Assembly: GCF_001500025.1 (NCBI RefSeq)
Contig: NZ_LQIW01000003.1
Coordinates: 1 to 64,000 of the forward strand
DNA from: Mycobacterium sp. IS-1590
Lineage (GTDB): Bacteria; Actinomycetota; Actinomycetes; Mycobacteriales; Mycobacteriaceae
Length of the DNA stretch: 64,000 nucleotides
Direction of reading: 5' to 3'
The position numbers and the translations under genes are program-made. Each line of letters opens with the position of its first letter. Within the stretch, counting starts at the first letter, position 1. A model generated the notes under the pieces. The model was not told where the DNA came from. It saw only the letters and a program-made list of their open reading frames with translations, and searched no databases. Shown piece by piece: positions 29,143 through 38,126 of this stretch.

Positions 29143-30334
29143 GTGACGAAACGAGTGCTCGGTGTTCGTGTCGCCCCGACGCTGCTCGACCTCCGTGCGG
29201 CGTCCATCGCGGCCGGGGTGATTTCGCGGCGCCGACCGGTCATCCGGGTCCTGGAAGCCGTGCAGGCCGACTCTCGTACGGTGCAGCGCATGCAACAGCT
29301 ACGACGCGAATCCGGGCGTGAGCCCGTGGAATTGGCGCTTCCGGGCCGGCGCATGGTGGTGATCCCTGACCCGGAGGACGTGGGAAGGGTCCTCGCGGAA
29401 GCGCCCACACCGCTTCACCCCGCGAACACCGAGAAGCGTAAGACGCTGCAGTGGTTTCAGCCGCATGGCGTGCTGATGTCACAGGGACCGATCCGCCAGC
29501 AGCGCCGTGAATTCAACGAGGCCGCGCTCGGCAGCGGAGCCGAGGTGCACCGTCTCGCGGAGCCGTTCACGCGCGTCGTCGCCGAGGAAGCGCGCGAGCT
29601 GGTCGCAGACGCCGCCGCCCGCCGGAACCGGATTCAGCGCGGTCCATGACGACGTGGTGGCGCATCGTCGCGGACTGGTGCTCGGCGACCGTGCGCGAGA
29701 CGACGAGCTGATCACCGATGCGCTGATGCGATCACGAAAGGCCGGCAACTGGTCGTTCCTGTCGCCGCCGCACTACCGCGCACGCGCGAAATTCGTCGAG
29801 GGACTGTATCGCTACGTCGAAGGCCCTGAGCGGGCGCGCGCAGTCGAGGACGCAGGAGAACCCGACCGGGTTGCGGTGCGGCCTTATCTTCGCGGCTGTG
29901 TGCTCGAGTCGGTGCGGTTGTGGCCGACCACGCCGACGATCCTGCGTGACACAACCGAAGACACCCGGTGGGCTGACGGGTCGACCATCGCAAAAGGTGC
30001 TGGGCTGATGATCGTCACGCCGGCCTTCCACCGCGACGACGAACTGCTGCCGTTTGCGCATTCGTTCTCACCGCAGATCTGGCTCGACGGGACGGTGCGG
30101 AACTATCCACAGCTGGTGCCGTTCTCGGCGGGTCCGGCCGAATGCCCAGGCCGCAATCTCGTTCTGTTGGTGACGAGCACACTCCTGGCGCAGGTGTTCT
30201 CTGCATTGGAGCGCGACCTGCCCTCGGAGCCGAAGCCCGTGCCCGAGCGGCCGCTGCCGATGACGTTGAACCAGTTGACGTTACAGTTCGGCGCGCGGCG
30301 TGCGAGTCAGTCCGTGTCGTCTTCCGAGCGGTAG
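29143..30334 (+). pseudogene. Cytochrome P450 remnant (frameshifted, I-helix deleted)
   Basis: Two overlapping frames make one P450. Frame 1 (29143-29649) has the N-terminal half, including PHGVLMSQGPIRQQRREFNEA (C-helix, WxxxR-like region). Frame 2 takes over near 29620-29650 and runs to 30334, with the K-helix CVLESVRLWP (Glu-x-x-Arg) and the haem motif FSAGPAECPGRN (Cys ligand). Around the crossover the expected Trp-Trp-Arg-Ile-Val segment appears only in a third frame, so more than one indel occurred. Between RYVEGPERARAVED and AVRPYLRG, about 60 residues are missing, which would carry the oxygen-binding I-helix. The product cannot be a working P450. Confidence 0.83.
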
Positions 30335-30990
30335 GTGAGCTGGAAGGATCCGCCCGCCGCCCAGTACGCCGCCAGATAGGCGAGTGGTGGCAAGAGAAAG
30401 AGCGGGATCGACGCGACAACTAGAAGGCAGAATTGAACGAATTGGCGTCGGGCGGGGGAAAAGCCCTGTCGGGCATCCATATGCCCGATGAGAGCGCACA
30501 TCACCGCCGTGAACGCTCCCAGCCCGATCGTGGCGGCGGTCAGCCCGAGCGCGATGCCGGCGTATCCGACGGCGCACGTCATCACGACTAGCGTCCACCA
30601 GAGCTTCGCAGCCGTGAGGTAGTTGTAGTACGAATCGGGGGGTTCGGGTGCAGCCGGGGGCTCACTCCCGTTCTCCAGAGGATCCGGCCGACTATCGGGG
30701 ATGGTGTAAGCGACGATGCGGTCACCGAGCTTCAGATAAGGGGTGCGAAGGTACGCGTACATCAACGCGAACGCCCCTGCCGCCACCGCGACTAGGCATG
30801 CAGAAGCCAACCCATCGTCCAACGTCGCCAGAGCCATAAGGGTGCCCGCCGCCAACCAACTGCACCAATAGAGGCGGCGTGCATGCCGAACCTTCCGAAC
30901 GAAAGCCGTTGCGAGCATGCCGATAAGGCCGATGGCAACGCCGCCGAAGAACAATAACTCGTAGATCGTCAGTGCGGTGTCATTTGTCAA
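30307..30990 (-). CDS. Polytopic membrane protein, last gene of ESX-substrate-like cassette
   Basis: A 227-aa protein with about six hydrophobic helices (residues ~8-30, 41-58, 63-83, 128-145, 148-168, 188-212) and a Pro-rich loop near 100-120. The start is TTG 30990: GGAGG lies 6 bp before it, inside the upstream gene, whose stop is overlapped by 11 bp. That tight coupling to the 502-aa protein suggests a partner: an immunity protein, membrane anchor or chaperone. No family recognised. Its end overlaps the P450 remnant by 28 bp. Base composition is less GC-rich than in neighbouring core genes. Confidence 0.72.
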   Translation of the reverse strand: MTNDTALTIYELLFFGGVAIGLIGMLATAFVRKVRHARRLYWCSWLAAGTLMALATLDDGLASACLVAVAAGAFALMYAYLRTPYLKLGDRIVAYTIPDSRPDPLENGSEPPAAPEPPDSYYNYLTAAKLWWTLVVMTCAVGYAGIALGLTAATIGLGAFTAVMCALIGHMDARQGFSPARRQFVQFCLLVVASIPLFLLPPLAYLAAYWAAGGSFQLTYRSEDDTD

Positions 30991-32488
30991 AGAGGCCTCC
31001 GAGGGCCGCGCCTCCAGATTTACCTAACGTTGATCCGACTAAACCGCCCACGATTGCGCCGACGAACGCGCCGCCCGGGCCGAGCACCCACCCGCCTGCC
31101 ATGCCGCCCGCCGCGCCGACCAGAAAGCCGCCGCCAACACTCCCGGTCGCACCGCCGAAGGCTGAGCCCGCCCCCGCTCCATTACGCCAATCGGAATACG
31201 CCACAGCGAATTCCGCCACAGTCCCAAACCCACCGAAGGTCTTGCCGACATTCCCCATCGCCTTCAGATCCGCGGTCGAGTAACGTTCCCAGGGGAGGGC
31301 ATGCTTCCCGTCGGAGAGCGCACCGTCGACCTGCTTGATCTCGCTGAGCGGTCCCGCTACTTCACCGGCGTGTGCCAGATCGGACATTGTCAACCCGCGA
31401 GACATGGCATCGGCAACGTCGGTGGCCGCTTCGCGTGACAATCCTTGGCTTTGCAGACCTTCAATGGTGAGGTCGATGGCCTCGGCCCGCGCTCGCGCCT
31501 CTTGTTCGTCCATCCATGACGTTGCTTCATCCGGTGTCATCGGCGGCGCCCAAGGCGAACCTTTCTCGAGTTGCCGCTGCCATTCATGGCGGACGAGGGC
31601 TCGTCGCTGTGGATCCGACCCGAGAACCGGATCGCGGGGGAGGCTACCGGGCGGTTGATGCGCTGTCTGGAAATCGTCGAGCCGCTGACCAGCTAGGCGC
31701 ACAGCAGCCGGGTCGGCGTCAGGGTTGCGGATGGTGGCGTAGTCGCGAAGGCGCGCGGCGGCCGCCTCCTTCTCCGCGGTCATGGGTCCGCCGCTGTCGA
31801 CGAGCGCCTGATCAGTTGCGCGCTGGCGCGCGTCGTAGTCGTCCGCCTCCCGCTGAGCGGCTCCAGCCCTGTCGACGCCGTCGCCGTCAGCTCGGTCGGT
31901 CGCATCGGGCATATAGCCTTCCGCCTGCATGCTCGTCATCGCGCGGGAGAGTTCACCGGCGTATGCGTCGCGCGTTGCGCCGATAGCGCTCAACGCGTCC
32001 CTGATCTCTTGCACCGCCATGGCTTCCATCGGCGCCAAGGCATTCTCGTCGAACGTCAGGCCGCTCTGAAGCATGGCCGCATCGATGGCGGTGTCGATCT
32101 GCCGGAGAGCTCCTTCGAGCGCACCGATGCTGCCGGCCGCCGACTGCTGGGTTTCGGCCAGGGCTGCGGATATCGACTGAAGTTCGACAGATATGCGGGC
32201 CAGATGCTCGCGGTCGAGATCCAAACCCTTGGTGGCGCGTTGCACCTCGGCTGAGTCGTTGATGGGGTGGTCGCCGCCGTCCTCGCGGTCCCACGCAGCC
32301 TCGAACCGTTTCTTTGCTTGGTGGAACTCCTCGCTGGTCTCGCCCATGCAGACACCCGCGTTGTAGAACGTGGTCGCGAGATCGCTGATCTCGCCCGGCG
32401 CCCCACTCTGAATGGTCTGGTCGAGTTTCCAAGGATCGCCACCTGCCTTGGCGATCAATTCGCCGATATCAAGGTTCCTGAGCTCCAT
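30980..32488 (-). CDS. Putative type VII secretion substrate with glycine-zipper C-terminus
   Basis: A 502-aa protein in three parts. Residues ~1-130 are helical and resemble mycobacterial proteins labelled TPR-repeat-region proteins (TTFYNAGVCMGETSEEFHQAK, then AAW). Residues ~130-400 are Ala/Glu/Gln/Arg-rich and probably coiled coil. Residues ~430-502 form a Gly/Ala-rich hydrophobic tail with repeated GxxxG spacing (GGGFLVGAAGGMAGGWVLG), as in glycine-zipper, membrane-inserting proteins. ATG 32488 lies 4 bp after the stop of the EspC-like gene, which decides the start over longer frames. The gene pairing suggests co-secretion with the EspC-like protein through an ESX system, in the manner of EspA/EspC or EspE/EspF. 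The toxin idea is inference. Confidence 0.72.
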   Translation of the reverse strand: MELRNLDIGELIAKAGGDPWKLDQTIQSGAPGEISDLATTFYNAGVCMGETSEEFHQAKKRFEAAWDREDGGDHPINDSAEVQRATKGLDLDREHLARISVELQSISAALAETQQSAAGSIGALEGALRQIDTAIDAAMLQSGLTFDENALAPMEAMAVQEIRDALSAIGATRDAYAGELSRAMTSMQAEGYMPDATDRADGDGVDRAGAAQREADDYDARQRATDQALVDSGGPMTAEKEAAAARLRDYATIRNPDADPAAVRLAGQRLDDFQTAHQPPGSLPRDPVLGSDPQRRALVRHEWQRQLEKGSPWAPPMTPDEATSWMDEQEARARAEAIDLTIEGLQSQGLSREAATDVADAMSRGLTMSDLAHAGEVAGPLSEIKQVDGALSDGKHALPWERYSTADLKAMGNVGKTFGGFGTVAEFAVAYSDWRNGAGAGSAFGGATGSVGGGFLVGAAGGMAGGWVLGPGGAFVGAIVGGLVGSTLGKSGGAALGGLFDK

Positions 32489-32492
32489 CCGT

Positions 32493-32807
32493 TCAGGCGG
32501 GGACGCCGCTTTGCGCCGACTCCACGGCGATGGCGCATTGTTCATCCTGCGCAATGAAGGCTTGCGCGTCGTTGGGCGCTTTCTCCGCGAGCACCGACAA
32601 AGTCGAGGGATGTTTGCGCATCGAATGCGCGTACTTGGTCTGAGCCTGCGTGAGTACCCGGTGAAAGTGCTCGGCGTCTTCGGAATCGCCGAACACCCCC
32701 GCGGATAGGGCAGCGGAGCCCAACACATCTGCACCGGGCCGGGCGATCGCCCTCGCGCTAACGGAGAAATCAGCTCCCATCTCCAGAAACGTCGTGTCGA
32801 CTCTCAT
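32493..32807 (-). CDS. EspC-like (DUF2580) ESX-secretion-associated protein
   Basis: A 104-aa protein beginning MRVDTTFLEMGADF, the typical opening of the DUF2580/EspC family, followed by a predicted helix-turn-helix hairpin with HFHRVLTQAQTKYAHSM in the second helix. A clear YxxxD/E secretion signal is not visible. GGGGAG lies 7 bp before the ATG. It is immediately upstream (4 bp) of the 502-aa protein, so the two are made together, as EspC-type partners are. Confidence 0.72.
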   Translation of the reverse strand: MRVDTTFLEMGADFSVSARAIARPGADVLGSAALSAGVFGDSEDAEHFHRVLTQAQTKYAHSMRKHPSTLSVLAEKAPNDAQAFIAQDEQCAIAVESAQSGVPA

Positions 32808-32831
32808 CGCGTACTCCCCGTCATCCGCACA

Positions 32832-32837
32832 ATTTTA
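32832..32837 (-). promoter_or_regulatory. Candidate -10 box for the EspC-like operon
   Basis: On the minus strand TAAAAT (5 of 6 to TATAAT) lies 25 bp before the EspC-like ATG, giving an 18-20 nt leader. The -35 region is not recognisable. Confidence 0.4.
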
Positions 32838-32883
32838 GGTGGCGCGGGCAGGGGCTCGGCGCACCAGTCTGCGCGAGGATTCA

Positions 32884-33639
32884 TCAAGGGCGGACTGCTC
32901 GGATCCGCGCCAGCATGGCCATCACTAGATCCGTGGCGCTACCAGCTGAGTCGGGGGTTCCGTCTGGACTTGGCTCAATGATCGGCACGGTCGCTTCGAC
33001 GATGCAGTCTTTCGCGACGCCCACGGCTCGCTGGTTGCGGACCGGAACCCCCGTCGGGGAATTCGACGTCAGTTCGTCGACGGACGACAAGACATCAGCA
33101 GTCAATTCGACCTTCGTGATCCGGTGTTCCAACGTGTAGGCGACCTGATCCTTGACGACGGTCTTACCGTCGCAGCCGAGCCATCGGTCGGCGAAAGTGT
33201 TGAACACTTTCCGTGCCTCGTCCGGCGAATCGAAGGCGGCGGCACCGAAGGTCACTTTCGATTCGGCCGCGTAGGTGACCGCTCGGACCGGTGTGGTCCC
33301 ATACACCTGCTCCTCGAAGGGCGATACGACTCCAAGACACTGGGTTTCGGTCATCTCACGGCTGCCCGCGACAGTGTTTCGCAGGCGGCTGCTTACAGAC
33401 GGCGGTTCGCCCATTCTGACTTGGTATCCCGCCGCCCTCGTCAACTCCTGATCGCTGGGCAGCACGGCCGTCAGCCATGCGTATCTGTTTGCCGGCGGGG
33501 TGGTCGTGGCAGGCGTCGCCGTGGTCGCCCGATCGGTTCCTGGCTGAATCGTCGGTTCCACAGCGTCGCCGCATCCAGCTATCAGGCTGGCGGACACGAC
33601 GGCCAAGACACCGCCCACGGCGCTCGTTCGACACCACAT
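32884..33639 (-). CDS. Lipoprotein with PknH-like extracellular sensor domain
   Basis: A 251-aa exported lipoprotein. The signal peptide ends in the lipobox LIAGC (Cys 23). A Thr/Pro-rich linker is followed by the domain seen outside the membrane in PknH and in many mycobacterial lipoproteins: paired Cys in TETQCLGVVSPFEEQVY and DRWLGCDGKTVV, and a late Cys in AKDCIVEA. ATG 33639 was chosen over GTG 33690 because it gives a normal signal peptide. Same strand as the ESX-substrate-like genes, 76 bp upstream, and probably part of the same island. Confidence 0.8.
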   Translation of the reverse strand: MWCRTSAVGGVLAVVSASLIAGCGDAVEPTIQPGTDRATTATPATTTPPANRYAWLTAVLPSDQELTRAAGYQVRMGEPPSVSSRLRNTVAGSREMTETQCLGVVSPFEEQVYGTTPVRAVTYAAESKVTFGAAAFDSPDEARKVFNTFADRWLGCDGKTVVKDQVAYTLEHRITKVELTADVLSSVDELTSNSPTGVPVRNQRAVGVAKDCIVEATVPIIEPSPDGTPDSAGSATDLVMAMLARIRAVRP

Positions 33640-33703
33640 CGCGCCGATTATCGCGTCGAGGCGTACCGCGACCGTCGGCGCATCCGACACCGACGCCCCC
33701 GAT

Positions 33704-33722
33704 TTAGGCTTGCCTCCCCTCT
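33704..33722. promoter_or_regulatory. Candidate IdeR (iron) box 1 upstream of efeO
   Basis: TTAGGCTTGCCTCCCCTCT matches about 13 of 19 positions of the IdeR/DtxR consensus TWAGGTWAGSCTWACCTWA; the left half is the stronger. Confidence 0.35.
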
Positions 33723-33738
33723 GACCAGCCAGAAGTGC

Positions 33739-33757
33739 TATGTTCAGCCTCTCCTAA
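33739..33757. promoter_or_regulatory. Candidate IdeR (iron) box 2 upstream of efeO
   Basis: The minus strand reads TTAGGAGAGGCTGAACATA, 13 of 19 to the IdeR consensus, and the site lies 14 bp before the efeO ATG, where a bound repressor would block transcription. Two adjacent partial matches next to an iron gene make this more than chance, but neither is strong. Confidence 0.35.
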
Positions 33758-33770
33758 CTTCGAGGTGCTA

Positions 33771-34703
33771 ATGAACCGGTATCTTGCCTGGGCAACCCCC
33801 ATCGCCGTGGTCGGCCTGATCCTGTCCGGATGCTCGAACGAAAGCTCGTCTTCTGGCAGTGAGACGACGTCGGCCACTGGAACCGCGGCCGAGACCACGA
33901 GCGCTGCTCCCGCAGTCGATCCCGCGGTGCTCGACAAAGCCGCGGCCGACTACAAGGCCTACGCGCAGAGCAACATCGACGAACTCCAGCGCGTGGTCAG
34001 GGTCTTCACCGATGCCGTGCGCGCCGGAGACCTCAAGGCCGCCCAGGACGCGTACGCGCCGTCTCGCCTGCCGTGGGAACGCATCGAGCCCATCGCCGGC
34101 CTTGTCGAGGAGGTCGACGGCAAGATCGACGCCCGCGTGGACGACTTCGCAGGCGTGGACGACCCGAAATTCACCGGTTGGCACCGGCTCGAGTACCTGC
34201 TGTTCGAGAAGAACACCACCGAGGGCGGGGCACCGTTCGCCGACCAACTCGACAAGGATGTCGCCGATCTGAAGGCGCAGTTCCCGGCGGTCGAGGTGAA
34301 GCCGATCGACGTCTCCAACGGCGCGGCGGAGCTGATCGAGGAGGTCTCCGAAGGCAAGATCACCGGCGAGGAGGACCGCTACGCCAAGACCGATCTCTGG
34401 GACTTCGACGCCAACCTCCAGGGGGCGCGCGACGCCGTCAACACGTTGAGTGCGGCTCTGGTGCAAGCCGATCCGGCGCTGCTGGGCAAGATCGAAGCGG
34501 GACTCAACTCGGTGTTCGACACGATGCGGCCGCTGCGCCGCGGTGACGGCTGGGTGTTGTTCTGCACCGAGAACGACCCTTACCCGTCGTCGCGCTGCCC
34601 CGAGGTCACCGTGACACCTGACGTCATCGACAAGCTCAAGGCCGAACTCGCCGGGCTGTCGGAGAATCTGTCACAGGTGTCGGGAGTGCTGAAACTGAAG
34701 TGA
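33771..34703 (+). CDS. efeO: Iron uptake lipoprotein EfeO (peptidase M75/imelysin family)
   Basis: A 310-aa exported lipoprotein with lipobox LSGC (Cys 21) and a Ser/Thr-rich linker. The M75 domain shows the metal-binding HxxE in GWHRLEYLLFE near residue 142, with RLPWERIEP before it and the late CTENDPYPSSRCPE stretch. EfeO binds iron in the cell envelope for the EfeUOB system. ATG 33771 was preferred over 33735 because it is followed by a proper signal peptide. Overlaps efeB by 4 bp. The EfeU permease is not adjacent. Confidence 0.88.
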   Translation: MNRYLAWATPIAVVGLILSGCSNESSSSGSETTSATGTAAETTSAAPAVDPAVLDKAAADYKAYAQSNIDELQRVVRVFTDAVRAGDLKAAQDAYAPSRLPWERIEPIAGLVEEVDGKIDARVDDFAGVDDPKFTGWHRLEYLLFEKNTTEGGAPFADQLDKDVADLKAQFPAVEVKPIDVSNGAAELIEEVSEGKITGEEDRYAKTDLWDFDANLQGARDAVNTLSAALVQADPALLGKIEAGLNSVFDTMRPLRRGDGWVLFCTENDPYPSSRCPEVTVTPDVIDKLKAELAGLSENLSQVSGVLKLK

Positions 34704-35956
34704 CCGAAGGCCGCTCGGGTCTATCGCGCCGGGGCTTCATCACCGGCGCGCTGGGCACGGGTGCCGCGGTGGGCGCCGGTGCGGCCCTCGCCGGGTGCTC
34801 GAAACAGGATGACGCTGGGCCGGCTGTGCCTGCGGGGGTGCTCGTTCCGTTCGAGGGAACCCACCAAACGGGCATCACCGCACTGCCCATCCCCGAACAG
34901 GGGCTGATCGCCTCGTTCAACGTGCTGTCGAAGGATCGCGACGGCCTCAAGCGCACCCTGCAAGAGCTCACCGAAGAGATTCGCGGGCTGATGGCGGGCA
35001 GACCGCCCGAAGTGCGCGACCCGGAATACCCGCCCGTCGACTCCGGCATCCTCGGCGAGCAGCCGCCCGCGGACAACCTGTCGGTCGTGGTCGGTGTGGG
35101 GGCCTCGCTGTTCGACGAACGGTTCGGGCTGGCGGACCGCAAGCCCAGGGAACTGGTCACGATGCCGTTCCTGGCCAACGACCGGCTGGATCCCAAACTG
35201 TCGCACGGTGATCTGTCGATCGTCATCGAAGCCGGGCACAACGACACGGTCATCTTCGCGCTGCGCCAGCTGATGCGTCGCACGCGCAGCGATCTGGTGA
35301 TGCGGTGGATGGTCGACGGCTACGCCAGGGGGATCGGCGCCGGGAAGGCGTCGGAAGCGGCGACACCGCGAAACCTGTTGGGCTTCAAGGATGGGACGGC
35401 CAACCTCGATGTCGACGACGGTGCCGTCATGGACCGTCACGTCTGGGTAGGCCCGCAGGACGGTGAACCGGAGTGGGCGGTCGGCGGCTCGTATCAGGCG
35501 ATCCGCATCATCCGCATGTTCGTCGAGTTCTGGGACCGCACCCAGCTCGTCGAGCAGGAGGCGCTGATCGGGCGCAGCAAGCTCAGCGGTGCTCCGCTCG
35601 GGCTCAGCGGCGAATTCACCGACCCCGACTATCCAGAAGACCCGGACGGCAAGCGAATTCCGCTCACGGCCCACATTCGGCTGGCCAACCCCCGAACACC
35701 GGAGACGGACGAGAACCTGATCCTGCGAAGAGGCTTCAACTACTCCCGCGGTTTCGACGGGGCGGGCCGGCTGGACCAGGGTTTGGCGTTCATCGCCTAT
35801 CAGCGCAGCCTGGAGAAGGGCTTTTTGACCGTCCAGCGTCGCCTCGCCGGGGAACCGCTCGAGGAGTACATCCTTCCGGTGGGCGGCGGGTTCTTCTTCA
35901 TCCTGCCGGGCGTAACCGGAGCCGACGGATTCCTCGGCGATCAGCTGTTCAGCTGA
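34700..35956 (+). CDS. efeB: Dye-decolorizing peroxidase / deferrochelatase EfeB
   Basis: A 418-aa haem peroxidase exported by the Tat pathway: twin-arginine motif SRRGFI at residues 9-14, then a hydrophobic stretch. The DyP signature GFKDGT (catalytic Asp) is near residue 230, and the late haem-proximal segments (YQRSLEKGF, GGGFFFILPG) are present. EfeB oxidises iron or frees it from haem for EfeO. The start is GTG, overlapping the efeO stop. Convergent with the S9 peptidase, with an 8-bp overlap. Confidence 0.9.
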   Translation: MTEGRSGLSRRGFITGALGTGAAVGAGAALAGCSKQDDAGPAVPAGVLVPFEGTHQTGITALPIPEQGLIASFNVLSKDRDGLKRTLQELTEEIRGLMAGRPPEVRDPEYPPVDSGILGEQPPADNLSVVVGVGASLFDERFGLADRKPRELVTMPFLANDRLDPKLSHGDLSIVIEAGHNDTVIFALRQLMRRTRSDLVMRWMVDGYARGIGAGKASEAATPRNLLGFKDGTANLDVDDGAVMDRHVWVGPQDGEPEWAVGGSYQAIRIIRMFVEFWDRTQLVEQEALIGRSKLSGAPLGLSGEFTDPDYPEDPDGKRIPLTAHIRLANPRTPETDENLILRRGFNYSRGFDGAGRLDQGLAFIAYQRSLEKGFLTVQRRLAGEPLEEYILPVGGGFFFILPGVTGADGFLGDQLFS

Positions 35957-37955
35957 GCATCGACCATAGGAACTCGTAGATCAGCGCCGAACGGAATGCG
36001 GTCTGGGCGTTGTCGGCAGCGCCGGCATGACCGCCCTCGATGTTTTCGTAGTAGTGCACCGGATGGCCCGCATCCTCCAGGGCCGCGGTCATCTTGCGGG
36101 CGTGACCCGGATGCACGCGGTCGTCCCGCGTGGACGTGGTGACAAGGACGGGCGGGTACCGGCGATCCGCCAAAATATTCTGATATGGCGAGTATTTCGA
36201 GATGAACTCCCAATCCTCGGGATTGTCGGGATCCCCGTACTCGGCCATCCAGGAGGCCCCCGCGAGCAGCAGATGAAACCGTCGCATATCAAGTAGCGGC
36301 ACACTGCACACCAGTGCGCCGAACAATTCCGGATACCGCGTCAACATCACGCCCATCAACAGACCGCCATTGCTTCCACCCTGCGCACCGAGTTGCTCGA
36401 CGGTGGTGATACCGCGGGTGACCAGATCGCGTGCAACGGCGGCGAAGTCCTCGTAGACAAGATGCCGGTTCTCGCGCATCGCCTGCGTGTGCCACGTCGG
36501 CCCGTACTCACCGCCGCCGCGGATGTTCGCCAGCACATACGTGCCACCACGGCTCAGCCACAGCCGGCCCAACACACCGGCGTAGCTCGGCGTGTTGGCC
36601 ACCTCGAAGCCGCCGTATCCGCTCAACAGTGTGGGGCCCGGTGCCTGGTTGTGGCGGTGCCCCACAACGAAATAGGGGATCATGGTGCCGTCGTCGGAGG
36701 GCACGAAGAACTGCTCGACCTGCAGGTCGGCCGCGTCGAAGAACGACGGCGCGCGTTTGACCTCGGTGACGGCGCCGCCGGCCACACCCCACAACAGCCG
36801 CGACGGGGTGTCAAAACCGCTGGAGTCGACGAAGATCTCGTCGCCGTACTCGTCGGCGTCGACCAACACCGTGTTGGTGTTCGGGGGAATCCCCGGAATC
36901 TCGGCTCGCTGCCAGGCCCCCGGTGTCACGACCTCGACGTGGCTGACCACATCGACGAGCGTGACGAGGATCAGGCGGTCCCGCGTCCACGCGTAATCCT
37001 CCAGGCTGGAGTGCTCATCGGGCTCGAACACCACATGCAGATCCCCTGCACCGTCCAGATATTCGAGGTAGTTCGCGGCGAGTAGGGAACCGGCGCGATA
37101 GGTCGTCGGGCCGACGGTCCAGTCTGTGCGCGGCCGGATCAACAGCCATTCGCGGTGCACGGAGATCCCGGCGTCGGTGGGCACGTCGATGGGTATCAAT
37201 GTCTCGCCGCGCAATTCGTAACGCTCGCGGTTGAAGAAGTCGAACGACCGCGTGATCAGCAACCGCTCGAATCCCGGCGTCGCGTCGTAGCCGCATCCCA
37301 CGCTGACGTCGGCGGCCTGCCCCTCGAACAGGGTCTGCGCCTCGGTGAGCGGTTGGCCGCGCCGCCAGCGCTTGACGATGCGGGGATAACCGGAGTCGGT
37401 CAACGATCCGGGGCCGAAGTCGGTGCCGAGAAGCACGGTGTCGCGGTCCTGCCAGGTGACGCTCGATTTGGCCTCGGGTAGCGCGAAGCCGTCTGCGACG
37501 AACTGGCGTGTGGTCATGTCGAATTCGCGAACGACGGTGGCATCGGCGCCACCGCGGGACAATTCGACGAGCGCGAGGGAGAAGTCCGGCTCGAGCACGT
37601 CGGCTCCGGCCCACACCCAGTTCTCGTCGTCCTCGTCCGCGAGCGCGTCGACATCGATCAGGACGTCCCACTCCGGCTGCTCGCCGCGGTAGCTGTCCAG
37701 CGTCGTGCGCCGCCACAGACCTCGCGGGTGATCCGCGTCGCGCCAGAAGTTGTACAGATGCTCACCCCGCCTGCGGACATAGGGGATGCGCGCGTCGGTG
37801 TCGAGTACCTCCAGCGCCTCGCGTCGCATCTGGTTGAAGCGCTCACCGCCGAAGCGCGCGATCGTCGGCTCGTTGTGCTTGCGCACCCAGTTCAGCGCGT
37901 CGTCACCGGTGATGTCCTCGAGCCACAGATAGGGGTCCTCATCCACGCGACCCAT
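35949..37955 (-). CDS. Prolyl oligopeptidase family serine peptidase (S9, Rv0457c-like)
   Basis: A 668-aa cytosolic enzyme: N-terminal beta-propeller (residues ~60-400) and C-terminal alpha/beta-hydrolase. The nucleophile is Ser in GGSNGGLL near residue 525; Asp follows in TSTRDDRVHPGHA and His in ENIEGGHAGA near residue 640. The opening DPYLWLEDITGDDALNWV is characteristic of S9A. ATG 37955 gives the family length; an open frame continues to 38042. The family cleaves peptides of up to about 30 residues, often after Pro. It is divergent from a 26-aa peptide gene across 171 bp. Confidence 0.91.
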   Translation of the reverse strand: MGRVDEDPYLWLEDITGDDALNWVRKHNEPTIARFGGERFNQMRREALEVLDTDARIPYVRRRGEHLYNFWRDADHPRGLWRRTTLDSYRGEQPEWDVLIDVDALADEDDENWVWAGADVLEPDFSLALVELSRGGADATVVREFDMTTRQFVADGFALPEAKSSVTWQDRDTVLLGTDFGPGSLTDSGYPRIVKRWRRGQPLTEAQTLFEGQAADVSVGCGYDATPGFERLLITRSFDFFNRERYELRGETLIPIDVPTDAGISVHREWLLIRPRTDWTVGPTTYRAGSLLAANYLEYLDGAGDLHVVFEPDEHSSLEDYAWTRDRLILVTLVDVVSHVEVVTPGAWQRAEIPGIPPNTNTVLVDADEYGDEIFVDSSGFDTPSRLLWGVAGGAVTEVKRAPSFFDAADLQVEQFFVPSDDGTMIPYFVVGHRHNQAPGPTLLSGYGGFEVANTPSYAGVLGRLWLSRGGTYVLANIRGGGEYGPTWHTQAMRENRHLVYEDFAAVARDLVTRGITTVEQLGAQGGSNGGLLMGVMLTRYPELFGALVCSVPLLDMRRFHLLLAGASWMAEYGDPDNPEDWEFISKYSPYQNILADRRYPPVLVTTSTRDDRVHPGHARKMTAALEDAGHPVHYYENIEGGHAGAADNAQTAFRSALIYEFLWSMLS

Positions 37956-38126
37956 TGTCGCGGTCCGGTGTCCGAGCGATTCAGCCGGCGTTCCCGTGCC
38001 GGGTGTGACGGCCGTCTGGATGCCGACTTGCGGCGGAGTCAATTTTCTGTCCGAATGCGCCGCATCAGCGCCCGGCGTGAGTGATCATGACCGGGTCAAC
38101 CTTTCGTCTTGCCGAAGGAGGTCGTC

